Shown here: piece by piece, positions 34,509 through 49,500 of the stretch
Layout of the letters: each line of letters opens with the position of its first letter
Numbering within the stretch: the stretch's first letter is position 1
Origin: Bolinopsis microptera
Lineage: Eukaryota > Ctenophora > Tentaculata > Lobata > Bolinopsidae
Reading direction: 5' to 3'
Assembly: GCF_026151205.1 (NCBI RefSeq)
Contig: NC_087084.1
Location: 10,815,453-10,879,452, forward strand
Length of the DNA: 64,000 nucleotides
Position numbers and translations under genes: made by a program
Notes under the pieces: model-generated
Database searches by the model: none
What the model was told of the DNA's origin: nothing
Seen by the model: the letters and a program-made list of their open reading frames with translations, nothing else

Positions 34509-37500
34509 GTAATTATTCTTTAAAACAAATTAGGTTGTGATTTAATACAAGTTCTAACCAAATCAAGTATTTATTTGTTACTTAACCATATAAAGCTTTG
34601 ACGGATGGTCAGAAACATTGCTGCACTAAAATACCATGATAAAAATAATTCGCGGGTCTGGCGTGGCCCAAGAGAACAGCAAGAGTTGCAATTAACACGG
34701 CACTAGATATAGACTCTCGGTTTCGCCATTCGAGCTGAAAAATTTTGACGGGCACCATTGGTTTTGGCAGGTTTCATCTTTAAAAAAACGGATTGCACAA
34801 TAACAGATAGGTACACACAGATAATTAAACTAAGATGGCAGTGGTACCCACTGGCACTACCGTTAACACTTCATCAAATAACAACCTGACACCGACATTA
34901 CGGAGGTTGGCAAATTTAACACTTCCGCCATTATACGTTATTTGATCGGCCATAATCATTTATTTTTTGACCTTATTAGGAAATTTATTACGTTTATGAG
35001 CATGCCTGATCAGCCGTGAGAGTCGCGCTGTATAGTGTATAGCAGGATAAAGGGTCCAGTGAATAGTGATTACTCTACCGGTTTTAAAGCTCAACATTTA
35101 CTAACTCTTAAACTGTCAAGAATAAAAGTTAGCGTCGCGTCGGATATTGCAAGACAAGGTTCAAAGATTACACGTTTATCTCAAATGTCTTATGACAAGT
35201 AATCGCTAATTTAATTGCTCGAACCAATTAAGATTTGACACCTTGTAGTAACGAAGACAAACCCTCGCAGGATACCCAGAAATACGTATCAGAAACAAAG
35301 ATATCCTTCTCGATAGGTACTGATAATCCTGTGTTGTTATTGACTGCAGATAAGAAATTTCTTTAATTTTATCACAGATTTTTATAACACGATTTTTTTT
35401 GTTAAGGTGTGTGATCTAGGACTAGAGGTCACTCCGTTTGATTTATTTTTTTACGATCTGACACAATTATTGCATTGTATGATCTATAATTCTAATTCTT
35501 CTAATAACAGGTCTTCACGAGACGGTTTGTTTCGAGATAGAGGGTAAGAATGGTATGACAGAGGACCCCAGCGTGGATGGAAGACAGTATTTCTTCTCCT
35601 TTGAGGATGTCCAGACTATATTCAACTACAAAAACGCTTACACATTCGGGTTGGGAGAACCCAAAGTGAAATGTTTGTGTGATTGTCCGGGAGTTGAGAA
35701 CCATTGCAGTCCCTCCAGGTTAGTTCTGAGAAACGGTCATTGTGATGAGGTGAAATGTTGAACTAAGGGCCAGCTGACCGAATAATCTGTATGTCTAGCA
35801 ATAAATATGAGTATCTCAGTTCACTCAGTTTACTAAAGGTCCCGTACTAAAGTTCCCGTACTAAAGGTCCCGTACTAGGTCCCGTACTAAAGGTCCCGTA
35901 CTAAAGTTCCCGTACTAAAGGTCCCGTACTAGGTCCCGTACTAAAGGTCCCGTACTAAAGGTCCCGTACTAAAGGTCCCGTACTAAAGGTCCCGTACTTA
36001 AGGTCCCGTACTAAAGGTCCCGTACTAAAGGTCCCGTACTAAAGGTCCCGTACTAAAGGTCCCGTACTAAAGTCACTCTCCCCTGTCTGGAGAGTGGATA
36101 CGACCCAAACCTACACCATTCAAAAATTGAATATAGGCGTACAGTGTACACTGTACACGTACTAAAGCTAAAGGTCATGTAACTATAGTGTATAGGCAGA
36201 TTCCCAAACAATCTATACAATGGAGATAATAGCCAATAAGGTAACAATACTTGATGGTGTGTTCAGCGCAATAAAATGTTTCGCAGGATGACTTACAGTT
36301 ACAGTCATCAATGAGGGGATGACAATTAATTAATTGTACGTGTTGAGGCTGGGGGTGGGATATGTTTAATGTTTAATGTAATGTTTGAGGGGTCATAATC
36401 CTTTTAGCGTCTTAAAATGGTGTTTTCTCTGACTAGAGTGGGATATGTTTAATGTAATGTTTGAGGAGTCATAATCCTTTTAGTTCAAGGGGGCTATGTT
36501 TATGAGTCGCATTTAAACTTGATTTCTCTTGGAGAATTTCTCTTTAGACTCTTAACTTGCGAACAAATTGAAGCAGCAAACTTTAGGCTAGAAACTTTAT
36601 TGAATTGAAATAATCATTCCACGTAACAACGTCTTCTTCAGTTCTGTAATAAAATTGTTAAACATGTGTAAAAATTAACGACGGAAAGAAATTTAAAATA
36701 ACATTAAAACAATTTTTTTTTTACACCTGGTAAGAAGTTACAGGACATCTTCTGCCGCTCTCGTCCACTGGATAAGAAGACTTGTGACCTTGGTAACCCT
36801 AACAATTGTGAGATCTGCCCTAGACTCACAGGAACAACATGCTCAACAAAAGGAGCTATTTACTTAGTTACTTGCGAGTTATGTGGTAAGAGATACTGTG
36901 GGGAAACTGAGAGAAGCCTCCATGCTCGTCTGATGGAGCACAGACAGGCTGCTAGGAATCCTAGAGCACATCCAGAGAATGGGGTTGGACAGCACTACGC
37001 ATCTCTACATCCTAACCGAACCCCAGTTTTATCTTTTAAGTTACTTGATTTACAGAGTAAAACTGTTCGTAGAAAGATTGTAGAAGCGATGTATATATTG
37101 AGATTAAGTCCTGAAATGAATGATCGTTCTGAGTTGAGTTATTTGTACAAATATTTAGTCGATGTTTAACTAGTAAATAATGTATTGATAGGACTATCTT
37201 GGATAGTAACCATGACAACCGAGTTATCGTTGCTTAAGTGCTGATTTTATCATTAGTTTTTACACATGAACTGTGAATTCTGAACAACCAGTTTTATGTT
37301 TACTAATTAGTTTAGTATCATGAGTAGTACAGTATTTAGTTGTATTAGCTTACATTTCTTCTTGTCGTATTTTTTGTTGTTTTGACATTTTTTGCAATTA
37401 CATTTTTGGGTCATATTTCGTAAATTTTATTTCTCTGTTTTTGTTTTAATGTTATTTTAAATTTCTTTCCGTCGTTAATTTTTACACATGTTTAACAATT

Positions 37501-40500
37501 TTATTACAGAACTGAAGAAGACGTTGTTACGTGGAATGATTATTTCAATTCAATAAAGTTTCTAGCCTAAAGTTTGCTGCTTCAATTTGTTCGCAAGTTA
37601 AGAGTCTAAAGAGAAATTCTCCAAGAGAAATCAAATAATCCTTTTAGCGTCTTAAAATGGTTTTTTCTCTGACTAGTGGGTGTCTACCAGGCCATACAGT
37701 TATACAGTAACCATGTCGCTGAATTTATCTGTATGTATTCTTCTTTTTCACTATAATAAAGCCCTTTTTACCCTCAGGGAGAACTGTAAGGAGGATGGTA
37801 ACGCAGACAGCAGCTGTTTTAACTACTACAGTGATGATCAGTCAACTGAGGGGTGTGGGATCACATCATTTCTGGGCACTGGAGAGGTTAGTCAACTGAG
37901 GGGTGTGTAATCTTTGTGATCCTTGTGATCCTTGTGATCCCTGTGATCCTTGTAATCCTTGTACTCCTTGTAATCCTTGTAATCCTTGTAATCCTTGTAA
38001 TCCTTGTAATCCTTGTAATCCTTGTAATCCTTGTAATCCTTGTAATCCTTGTAATCCTTGTAATCCTTGTAATCCTTGTAATCCTTGTAATCCTTGTAAT
38101 CCTTGTAATCCTTGTAATCCTTGTAATCCTTGTAATCCTTGTAATCCTTGTAATCCTTGTAATCCTTGTAATCCTTGTAATCCTTGTAATCCTTGTAATC
38201 CTTGTAATCCTTGTAATCCTTGTAATCCTTGTAATCCTTGTAATCCTTGTAATCCTTGTAATCCTTGTAATCCTTGTAATCCTTGTAATCCTTGTATAAT
38301 CCTTGTAATCCTTGTAATCCTTGTAATCCTTGTGATCCTTGTAATCCTTTTGATCCTTGTAATCCTTGTATCTCAGGTTTGCTGTTCAATCAGCGTGGCT
38401 CCGACCTCCCAATCTAAATACACCGCCTTTGAGATAGCGAACCCGGTCACTAGATCTTTGTTCAGGATCGAGAAAGACAGCCCTTTTGAGTCTAGGTTTG
38501 TATTTTTCAAATACTTTATAACATTAATTTAACTAAATTTTTTCCGTACTTTACAGCAAAAATTAATGTTGATAGATATTACAATTATAAAATCTGATTG
38601 ATAAAATCGAATTTACGTCTTGGCCAAACTTTTTATTTCAGATTTTTTGCTTCAGATTTAGCATCTGGAAGTCCACATTTTGATGGGGAACTACAGATCA
38701 CATTTTTAAACCCCGGCAACGTGAATCCTCTTCCCAACGGGTAAAGATTGAAGTCATTAAATTATCTTTTAGAGTGTCTATTTTTACTTTTTTTACCTGT
38801 TATATTAGTTAGTATTATATTAGTTAGTATTATATAAGTTGTAGAGTAGTGGTTATTTTTGCAATAAATCTTACATTCGTGGTTGGCGTCTAAACTCACT
38901 CTAAAGGCCCTAGCACATGTAAGTTAGAGCAGCTTCACATAATTACAGTGCGCAATTCAATTTCTTTCTGATAATTTAGCTGGAATTTAAATCTGAATAC
39001 GTAACATGCAAAGTAAACTCAAGAAATCACAAACCTGTCGAGTTGCTGGATGAGTGATTGGGTAGTCCGAAGTTGGATAGTTTTCCAATAAAAGATTGGG
39101 GACGGGTTCTATAAACAAACAAACAACCACTGGCTGTATAAATACGAGCACAAAATATAGCTGATTGTATCTTCATAAGTAACTATATGTTACAACTAAC
39201 TAGACTGAAACAGAGCAATAAGACAAACCATTCTATGATTAATCAATACTGCAAATAGTAACTTATACAGTTAATCAGTGAAATAAAAAGTATGCATAGA
39301 ATAAACTTAAAATGTACAAAAGTTAAAATAGACAGGTCCATTAAACCATTTAACCTGCAACTACTGTCTGAGAACTAATTAAGACGTTGAATTAGTAGAA
39401 AAAGGTTATACAATATTAATATTGAAAATAAATGTTATTGATCAAATTAAAGGTACGGCCGCCCTGCAGTTGGGAAAAATGCAGAAACAAAAGCACAATA
39501 ATAAATTCAATCTTTATTTACTCATTTATTCAGACATGAAATAGCATGTAACATCTTGATCGATTGTTGAAATTACAAAAATGCTCATTATAGCTCAATG
39601 ATTATACAGGAACCATCTGGCTATGCGGGAGGGGGGGGGGGGCATCAGATGGGGGGGAGGCGGGCTTTCCTTTCGAGTTGTAGGTATTTTTAAGGAGCAC
39701 CAAATTTCAGGAGGGGGGCAATGGTAACGCCACTGGAACCATCCAAAAACCCACAAAAAGACGCTCCACGCCTCCACTGGTTTTACTTTACATTAAAATC
39801 ATACCAAATGAAATAGGATTTAAAAAACCTTACAACCCGGATTTAAAACAACAATAAACCTAAACATTGTCCGGAAAAGTATAAGGCAAATCGAATCAGA
39901 GAAATTCTGAAATTAGAGACAACTTTTAAAATGTATTCGTACAACTGTCAATATGATTACCACCATTAGTCACTAGTCAAAGTATGATCGGTGGACACTG
40001 GACAGATTGATCAATTGATCAGTGATTTGATCAATTATTGATGTATAATCGGTTTCTGGTGTATTTAAGGGGGCATACCCCAAAACAGTGGTTTGTGCCG
40101 TCCAGACCAAATGACCTCATAGGCAGTTCAGTGACCTTCTAGCGCATCGTTTCCACACAAAAAAAAATTATTTTGAGAATTCCCATTTTTGTAATCGAGC
40201 ATTTCCTGGTTAAGAGTGCAATTTTCGGAAAAAATTATTTTGTGGTTGAGACGCTATAAGTTAATCATTTCTTGCGGTATCGGGTTGAAATTTTGCTCGC
40301 CGTTTATTCACATCTATGTCAAGGTGTGTGTAAAATCTTGATATCGTATCTAAAAAGGCTGGTGTGTTATGAATTTTTAAAGTCAAAAAGCTAAAATTGT
40401 CCTTTTCAGGCTTATTTTAACAAAAAGTCAGTCAGGGAAGATCGGATTATTTGATACTTGACATCAAATTGTTCTCTGAATTCTGGCGCAGTTTTTGATG

Positions 40501-43500
40501 CCCTCAAAAATGTTTTTACTCATTCACCTTCTGATCTATTGGACCTCAAAGCCAAACAACAAATTTAAGCACATTTTTCGTTTTTTTATATTTACTGATT
40601 TTTCTAAAATTTTGATAGGAATGTGCTAGTGACTTTTTGAAGGGTGCAAAATAACCGCAACTAGCACATTTATATATAAGTTATGAACAACAAAACACCC
40701 TAGAATGCTTCCCTTTGAAGTTATGGGAGAAAATGTGATTTTTTATCTGCAAAGCCAAAAAATCACATTTTCTCCCATAACTTCAAAGGGAAGCATTCTA
40801 GGGTGTTTTGTTGTTCATAACTCATATATAAATGTGCTAGTTGCGGTTATTTTGCACCCTTCAAAAAGTCGCTAGCACATTCCTATCAAAATTTTAGAAA
40901 AATCAGTAAATATTAAAAACGAAAAATGTGCCTAAATTTGTTGTTTGGCTTTGAGGTCCAATAGATGAGAAGGTGAATGAGTAAAAACATTTTTGAGGGC
41001 ATCAAAAACTGCGCCAGAATTCAGAGAACAATTTGATGTCAAGCATCAAATAATCTGATCTTCCCTGACTGACTTTTTGTTAAAATAAGCCTGAAAAGGA
41101 CAATTTTAGCTTTTTGACTTTAAAAATTCATAACACACCAGCCTTTTTAGATACAATATCAAGATTTTACACACACCTTGACATAGATGTGAATAAACGG
41201 CGAGCAAAATTTCAACCCGATACCGCAAGAAATGATTAACTTATAGCGTCTCAACCACAAAATAATTTTTTCCGAAAATTGCACTCTTAACCAGGAAATG
41301 CTCGATTACAAAAATGGGAATTCTCAAAATAATTTTTTTTGTGTGGAAACGGTGCGCTAGAAGGTCCCTGAACTGCCTATGAGGTCATTTGGTCTGGACA
41401 GATTTGGGGTATGCCCCCTTAAGGTAAAGTTAAACGAACCAATAATTGACGTCAGAACGTGAGACAAGGAATTATCATCGGAATGTTAATAATAATTAAG
41501 TTCAACCCAATTAACAATATACATTCTATCGATATCACTGGATTCTACAATTTCAACACTTCCACTTCCAGGTTCATTACCTATTCTCTAAAAAGAAAAT
41601 GCGGTTTATAATATCTCCTGCACAGAAAGCACACTCCCCAAATGAATCAAGCAATACTCACTCAATACTCTGACAGGTGGTATTTTGGGAATGTCGGCTC
41701 CAAGGAAGCCTACACGAACGTGGAAGTGAACGGGCTGATAGACTGGGACGTGAACAAACTAGGCTGGTACAAGTACCAGAACGGCAGGTTCGCGCTCAGT
41801 CAGACGGCAGTGAAGAACGCGTTTAGTAGCTTCGTGCTGAACTGTGATGATAGTGCTATGAACGTCAGCTTTTACAGTGAAGTTAATGTGGGTATTTTTA
41901 TTTGATTTGAAAATTTCATCAAATAATACAGAATTGTAAAGCAACAAACTTAAATAAAAAGAATGGCAAAGAATGTTTATGATGGGGAAATGCTCAGACT
42001 AGTCAGGGCAGGCACAATTAAACAGGATTTTACTGTACTTTATGATTGGGGAAACCAGTAACATCCACGTTAGAACACATGTGCTGGACTCTTACTCTGG
42101 ATACAAATTAGATTTATGATGAAGATTGGTACACGTACTCTAGTTCGATACGCACTCCACTTCGACACATACTGTAATTCGACAAGCAATCGAGTTCGAC
42201 AATATTCTAGTATTGTCCAAAAATACCAGGGTATTGTTTACTACCACTTCGAAGGAGTCCAACAACAATAAGGAATTTAACTCCATTATTTGATTCCAAT
42301 TGTTGTTTTCTTAATTCGCCATGCCTAGTAAAGGTATAAGTAATATCAGCTCTATCGACCTTCGCAATTTGAAAAGAGCGACAATTCATGGTCGAAATTA
42401 TGTCCAGTCACGAGTATCGAACGTTCCGATGTACCAATATAGTACTTGTTAAAAAACATTCAAACAGGGATACAGTTAACAATTGACATATTACTTATAG
42501 TTAATCATTAGCTATAAGTTAACTAACCAGCGTAATTAATTAGATAATCAACTAACAACCTTGTGTAACTGTAATGCGCTACGTTTAACCATTTCTGACG
42601 TCATTATCATCACATTATGACATCATAAAATCAACGCGAATAATTCGACAGATGACCTATGCAAAGGCACTGGAAGAGTTTTACGCCTCTACTATCAGTA
42701 AAGCGGAGAGGGATGATGACGAGAGGACACTGTCGTTACAGTACTTTGACTTTTCTAAGATTAACGTCATGATTACAGGTAGGATAGCAAGTTTAGCAAA
42801 TTTAGCAAGTTTAACTAGTTTAGCAAGTTTAGCAAGTTTAACAAGTTTAACAAATTTAGCTAGTTTAGCTAGTTAAGCAAATTTAGCAAGTTTAGCTAGT
42901 TTAGCTAGTTTAGCTAGTTTAGCAAGTTTAGCTAGTTTAGCAAGTTTAGCAAGTTTAGCAAGTTTAGCAAGTTTAGCTAGTTTAGCTAGTTTAGCTAGTT
43001 TAGCTAGTTTAGCTAGTTTAGCTAGTTTAGCTAGTTTAGCTAGTTTAGCTAGTTTAGCTAGTTTAGCTAGTTTAGCTAGTTTAGCTAGTTTAGCTAGTTT
43101 AGCTAGTTTAGCTAGTTTAGCTAGTTTAGCTAGTTTAGCTAGTTTAGCGGCTGTAGGACTATTGAGCGGAGGACTGTTGAGCGTAGGACTGTAGGTCGGT
43201 GAAGGTCGGAAGTAGGACTGTAGAGCGGTGTCAAATCGCCAGGGTAGGACTCTAGAGCGGCCGCCCTTATAGATATCACAACATGAGGACTTTAGAGCGG
43301 TACGATCCTAAAATGAGGACTGTAGAGCGGTGGACTGTTGAGCGGTGGACTGTAGGCCGGCGAAGGTCGGAAGTAGGACTGTAGAGCGGCCCTCCCTTAT
43401 AGATCCCATAACATGAGGACTTTAGAGCGGTACCCTCCTATAACATGAGGACTCGGTTGAAAATTTGAAGATTGAACACTCAACGAAGCTAAGTTATACA

Positions 43501-46500
43501 TTGTAACTCGTGGTTGATTATGGTCATGACATTCTAGGATGACAACTTTATTAAAGAGTCATGGAGTTAATGAACATTTTCATTTACTTATTATAAATAT
43601 TTTCAAATTTCTAGAATGTCATGACCATAATCAATTACGAGTTACAATGTATAACTTAGCTTCGTTGAGTGTTCAATCTTCAAATTTTCAACCGAGTCCT
43701 CATGTTATAGGAGGGTACCGCTCTAAAGTCCTCATGTTATGGGATCTATAAGGGAGGGCCGCTCTACAGTCCTACTTCCGACCTTCACCGTTCTACAGTC
43801 CACCGCTCTACAGTCCTCATTTTAGGATCGTACCGCTCTAAAGTCGTCATGTTGTGAGATCTATAAGGGCGGCCGCTCTAGAGTCCTACCCTGGCGATTT
43901 GACACCGCTCTACAGTCCTACTTCCGACCTTCACCGACCTACAGTCCTACGCTCAATAGTCCACCGCTCAATAATCCTGCTTCCAGTTTAGCAAGTTTAG
44001 CAAGTTTAGCAAGTTTAGCTAGTTTAGCTAGTTTAGCAAGTTTAGCTAGTTTAGCTAGTTTAGCTAGTTTAGCTAGTTTAGCTAGTTTAGCTAGTTTAGC
44101 TAGTTTTGCAAGTTTAGCAAGTTTAGCTAGTTTAGCTAGTTTAGCTAGTTTTGCAAGTTTAGCAAGTTTAGCTAGTTTAGCTAGTTTAGCTAGTTTAGCT
44201 AGTTTAGCTAGTTTAGCTAGTTTAGCTAGTTTAGGAAACTGGACTTGAAATTTCGAGCGTTCAGCGGCCAGCTTTTTGAGGATAAACTACCCATTGTACT
44301 TAAATAGAAACGAGTTATTATAAAAAGTAATTTCCAGTTTCAGGAGAAAAAAGAGTGGTACTCAGATATAATATGCCTTCTTTTCTTGATTTCAACGCAG
44401 CTGCAATGTTCGACAAACATTCAAACAGGTCGGATACACTTACATTTGTATTAATTTTAAACTAATTCATTTCAAATAAGTTGTATACCATTTTGTCCTA
44501 TTTTTGTACAACTTTTGGGACCTCCTGATAATTTTTCATTTTCCTAGGCTTTCTCTGGAAAATTAGCCTAAATGTTGTCTTGTGCCGTCCACAGTGGAAT
44601 CGTTAATTGGTCACTGACCAATAATTTCGTCAAAATGGAGGAAAGCTTGTAATTGAATACGTAGTTGAGGTCTCAGAAAGTTTGAGTAATCTTATGAGAA
44701 TTTTGAGGAAAATTTCGTGATCACAAATATGGACAAATTGTATCAAAATTCGGTTAAGAGAATGAAAATAAGATGACAAACTTTTATAGTCTTCTAGTAT
44801 ACATATAATACAACACTTTATATGCGACACTAAGTACTTCTGAACAAGAATATGAAATTGAATACAATGGACATGGAATAGACTATGCATCGAGCTGTAG
44901 GGTGAACAGGAATTGTTGCGACTTGTGGGTGTACTTGAGGGGAAGTTTAAGAATAGCGGGTGATGCCTTGACCAATGAGGTTGGAGCCACGTGGTGACCA
45001 AATTTGGGCTGATTGAGGTGACTTGAGAGGTATTGTCCACAAGAGGACGGACGAGGACGAAAGGAAATAATAGAAGATTGAGCAAACAATAAAACCTTTC
45101 GTATCTTTACACTTTTATAAGTTTCCCAACAATAGATATGGATTCTAGTAGGGAGGTATTGTTCTAATACTAAAGTTGTACAAAAGTCGGCAGTGCACAT
45201 GTTATAAAACCCAACGTACTACTACTAACTTTTGGCCCCCTAGGTTAGATAGGACACGTACACAATATGATAGTATAACATGGTAGTTAGGTAGACAGGT
45301 AGTGTAACAATATTATGTGGGTGTGTAGAGCTGTACTATAAAACTATTCATTTGTGCGACGAATCGTCGAATCTGTGCGATTTTCATACCCCCAAAATTT
45401 GTGTAACGAAATTTATTTCTTCTAACTGATGTCTCCATTGAATCATTTAAATTCGCAAAAAAACTGATCGCGAGAAGATGATTCTCTTTTAGAAAATCAC
45501 GAAATTGAGTGCCCGCAAAAATATTTGTTTTAACATTATTTCTTCTACACAGACAGTTAAGGCTAACACTGGAATTGGCTTACTTCAGGTTTCTGAATGT
45601 GACTGTTATTTCGGGTAAAGGAACGCTGTACGGATCACTGAGGGTCGGAGTGGAGGAGTCTAACTTCGACTTTATCATCCCCTCTGAAGGTACGGAATTA
45701 CGTGTAAAAACAACCAAACCCCCGGAATTACATGTAAAAACAAACAAAACAGCGTATCGGAAACCAGAGAAGAAACATTAACACGAGTTTTAAGTTCCTC
45801 CCTGCCTATACAGTTAACCAATTAACTAATTATCTTATCAATTTATCAAATTCCCCCTAGTTTTAAGTTTTAAGTTCCACGAGTTTCAAAGGTTACTAAT
45901 TAACCAATTAACTGATTAACAATCAATTTATCAAATTCCCCCACCAGGTGGTCAAGCAATAAACTATACAAACTACGTGCAAGTTACACACTGGTGCAAC
46001 GAGACTATGATGGCGGATTTGTGTTTCCATGCTGGAGACAATCAGGAGGTAATTAAGTAATTAAGTAATTAAACAACTAATTTGCTAATTAACTTATAAA
46101 TAAATTAATTTACAGTTTAACCTCGGAAGAACTGTTCAAATCCCCCGGTACAGTCGCGTAACGTTGCCTGTTGGCACAAACGACGATTTGGCGCCCCCTA
46201 AGATGGTGCCCCCCTCACAGCGGGGTCGGCGGGGCCCTTCGTTACGCCACTGCCCGGTACATCGACCAGTTCGACTGTACCTATTAACTTTATAAATAGG
46301 TTGCATTTGTAAAAGCTTTTTAAAACTCACTCAAAAATATGTTTTATTACTTTTATAACAGGCGTACAGTGTTAATGAATGTTAATAAGCTTGAATAATG
46401 AATATTCACGGTAAAATGCAGTGTGCGTCAGCACGGCGTTAATTTCTTGACACCTGACAGCGATTAAACCATTTCATTAGTCAGTACATAAGAAATACTG

Positions 46501-49500
46501 ATTGGACATTTTTTAATTTTCCCAGTTGAAACAAAAAAGTAACAGTGTTGACTGGGTGAAGTTTTCCACTTTCAGAACAAATGTAAGTCGCCTTCTGGCT
46601 TCTACAAGTTGTCAAGTCTATATAAGTCTACGAAACTGCACACAGGAACACGTACCATTAAAAATAAGCTGAATAAGTAGTATAGAAGACACGTACAGGG
46701 TTTTGTAAAGCTGAGGCCGAAAGTATGATACAATGGGTTATTATACTTTCCTTATCGGTCATAATTACCACGGACTGAAGACCTATCGTGAATAATTATG
46801 TCCGTGAAAATAATGTCTGTGGCATTAAGGTCCGTGAATAATAAAGTCCGGTAATTATTTCCATTAATTTGTGTGTGTCCCTACATAATATGCGTAGATA
46901 TGTATGTACCCGATTACTATATTAGCTTATTGGTATACTAGGACAAATATGATCACTCCTCAGTCACATTCTAGAGTTCAGAAAAAGAGTAAAACGCTTA
47001 TTAAAAAATCACCAAAAATCTTCACAATTTATTGAACATTTTTGGGTGGTCATGAGCGTGAATAATTATGTCCGTAAAAAATTTGGTCCGTGAAAAACTT
47101 GTCCGTGGCAATTATGTCCGATAAGGTATATACGGAATTGAACGTATCTGAGAAATTCAGTGAAAGATCATTAATTATGCAATCTAGTTTTATCAGATGG
47201 TACAATCAAATCAGCATCTGCAGTGCCATGACAGATTATACTGCCGTTCCCTGAGAGAAGGCAGTAAGTCCATTTTTCGAAATTTTGAGATATTGGTACC
47301 AAAATTTTCAGGAGAAGATTCTCTACAACATAAGCTATGAATCACGTTATAAAAATACTGTTTTAGCTGTCACGAAAGGCAGTAAGTCACACATAACTTG
47401 ACAATTTGGCACGTAATCCCAAAACTTTCCCTGAGAAAAGGCAGTAAGTCCATTTGTACAGCCTTCTCTGAGGGAACTTTTTCCGTGAGGGAACTTTTTC
47501 CCTGAGAAAAGGCAGTAAGTCCAGATTTATTTGCATTTATTATAGTTTTTGGACTATAACTTCCACAGTTTTAGTTATATCGAAATAATTTTTATGTGGT
47601 CGTAATCAGCTCAGCAAGCAAAAAATTTGGGTACTAATAATTCAAAATTTAAAAAAATATTATTTTCAAAATTTTTGAACCTGAACACAAGGGTCCCCCC
47701 TTGTGTGAATGATTGAAACATTTTTTGAAAAATTTTGTGCTTTAAATATTGTATGTTCAAATGTTTTTTTTTTCAAATTAATGCGTCTGACCAAGCTAAA
47801 TACGATGCTGTAAAAATAATTCCAAAATATTCGATATTTAAGGAGTTATATGCATTCTGAGCGAGAAATTATCCATTTTTCGTCAATATTACACACTTGC
47901 AATGCACAGGAGGCCCACATAATTATATTGCAAGGATATGATCAAAAATATAGAAATGTTGTATTTTTTGTGTTGAATTTATCTGAGGAAAAATGGACTT
48001 ACTGCCTTTCTAGAGAGGAATCGGTTGAAATCGATCCTAATAAAAGGCAGTAAGTCAGTCTCAGAAAAGGCAGTAAGTCCAATGCGGATGGGAAAATAGT
48101 TCAGTTATTCTGAAGAAAAATGGTTTTTATAGATCAGTGTTGGTGAATTTATGCTTTTAAGCATGTTCAGGACATATGACAATGATTTATTTACACATAG
48201 ATGTCAAATTTAACCCCGTTCATACGAATAATATTACCTAAAAAACTACAAACACGTTTGTCCCATTTTCTCAAAATGGCATCGATGTGACTTACTGCCT
48301 TTTCTCAGGGAACGGCAGTATAGCCCTGTTGTTGTTGCATTATAAGTCATTTTGAATCTAAGGTAGGTGGTCTCCTGCACCTTTTCAGCCTCGACATGGT
48401 GAAAAAACATAATCTGCAACATGTAATCTGAAGGTAATTACAGTCCTTATTGAAGACTATAAGGTTTGGTCTTCATTTTCATATAATAAAAGATACGATA
48501 ACTAGAAAACTCCAGAAGTTTCCAGTATCGTTATTAACACTTACTGAGCCTGGTGTCATAAAGCCATGAAGAAAGCTGGGGCAGTAGTGCAGGGGGCTGG
48601 CTTAAAATTTTATAGAAATGAATGGCCGTCGTAACATTTATTCCTCTAAATCAAAACGGGAAAGGGCGTGAATCAATGTATTTACTGCGGTACTGTGGTG
48701 AGAATAAATAGCGTTACTATGGTTACTATGGTTACTATGGTTACTATGCAGCTCAGATAAATGCAGATGAGGACTGTGCATGATGGTGCAAAATACAGCA
48801 ATACTAAACTTACTGTAATCTGGATGGTGGTTCCTTGAACATACATGTTACGATAGTTTGTAATAAAATAAGCTATCAAAAAATCATGTGCTTAACGTCT
48901 TCATTAGTAACTTTGACAGTCATTAAATACTTACAGGGCAAAAAGCGTTTATCTTACTGTCACACGTGTTACCTGTTCTGTTTACAGTAAAACCCCGATT
49001 TTTAATAAAAAAACCGCGTTCATTCGGGATTTTAATTGTTAATTTTATGTATAATTTAAATATATATGGCCACGGTAAAATCGGGGCTTTATAACTGCAC
49101 TACCGAAAGCACAGTCTAGCAGTATACAGTATACAGTACCTATCAGGCAACATGGGATTGTCAACTGAAAATTCCATACCTTATCAGACTTTATTTGATT
49201 GGACATTACTTGAGCGCTGGAGGGCTTGGTGCTCACGTAATGTCTGCCCAAACTTAAGTCTAGCCACCACGACGTGGTCATCGTGGTGGCAGCATGTGCG
49301 TTCAAAGCCAAAATAACGTCCGATTTGGTATTATTATTAAAGCAAGCTTCTAAATCCGGAATAGCCTGTGGCAAGCAACGCCCGATTCTAATGCTTCTAC
49401 AGACCTACACAAGTGCAAGTAAGTAGGTAAATATTTCATGCTAGGCATGTGGCACCCATTACGGTAACCATCCATTGAGTTTTTGCTTTTTGCTGTACTA

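Noticed and set aside
35400-35510. Exon candidate VCDLGLE before fusogen exon 3
   Set aside because: Its phase does not fit exon 3 and it lacks a proper donor; the 46 nt exon at 35271 fits phase and motif.
37892-38532. Collagen-like GLQG and CNPCNP or YKDYKD proteins
   Set aside because: Readings of the TTGTAATCC minisatellite in intron 4; the 9 bp unit keeps frames open.
44630-45200. Minus-strand frames of 151 and 105 codons
   Set aside because: Overlap each other in different frames, no recognisable domain, located within the fusogen intron between well-supported exons.
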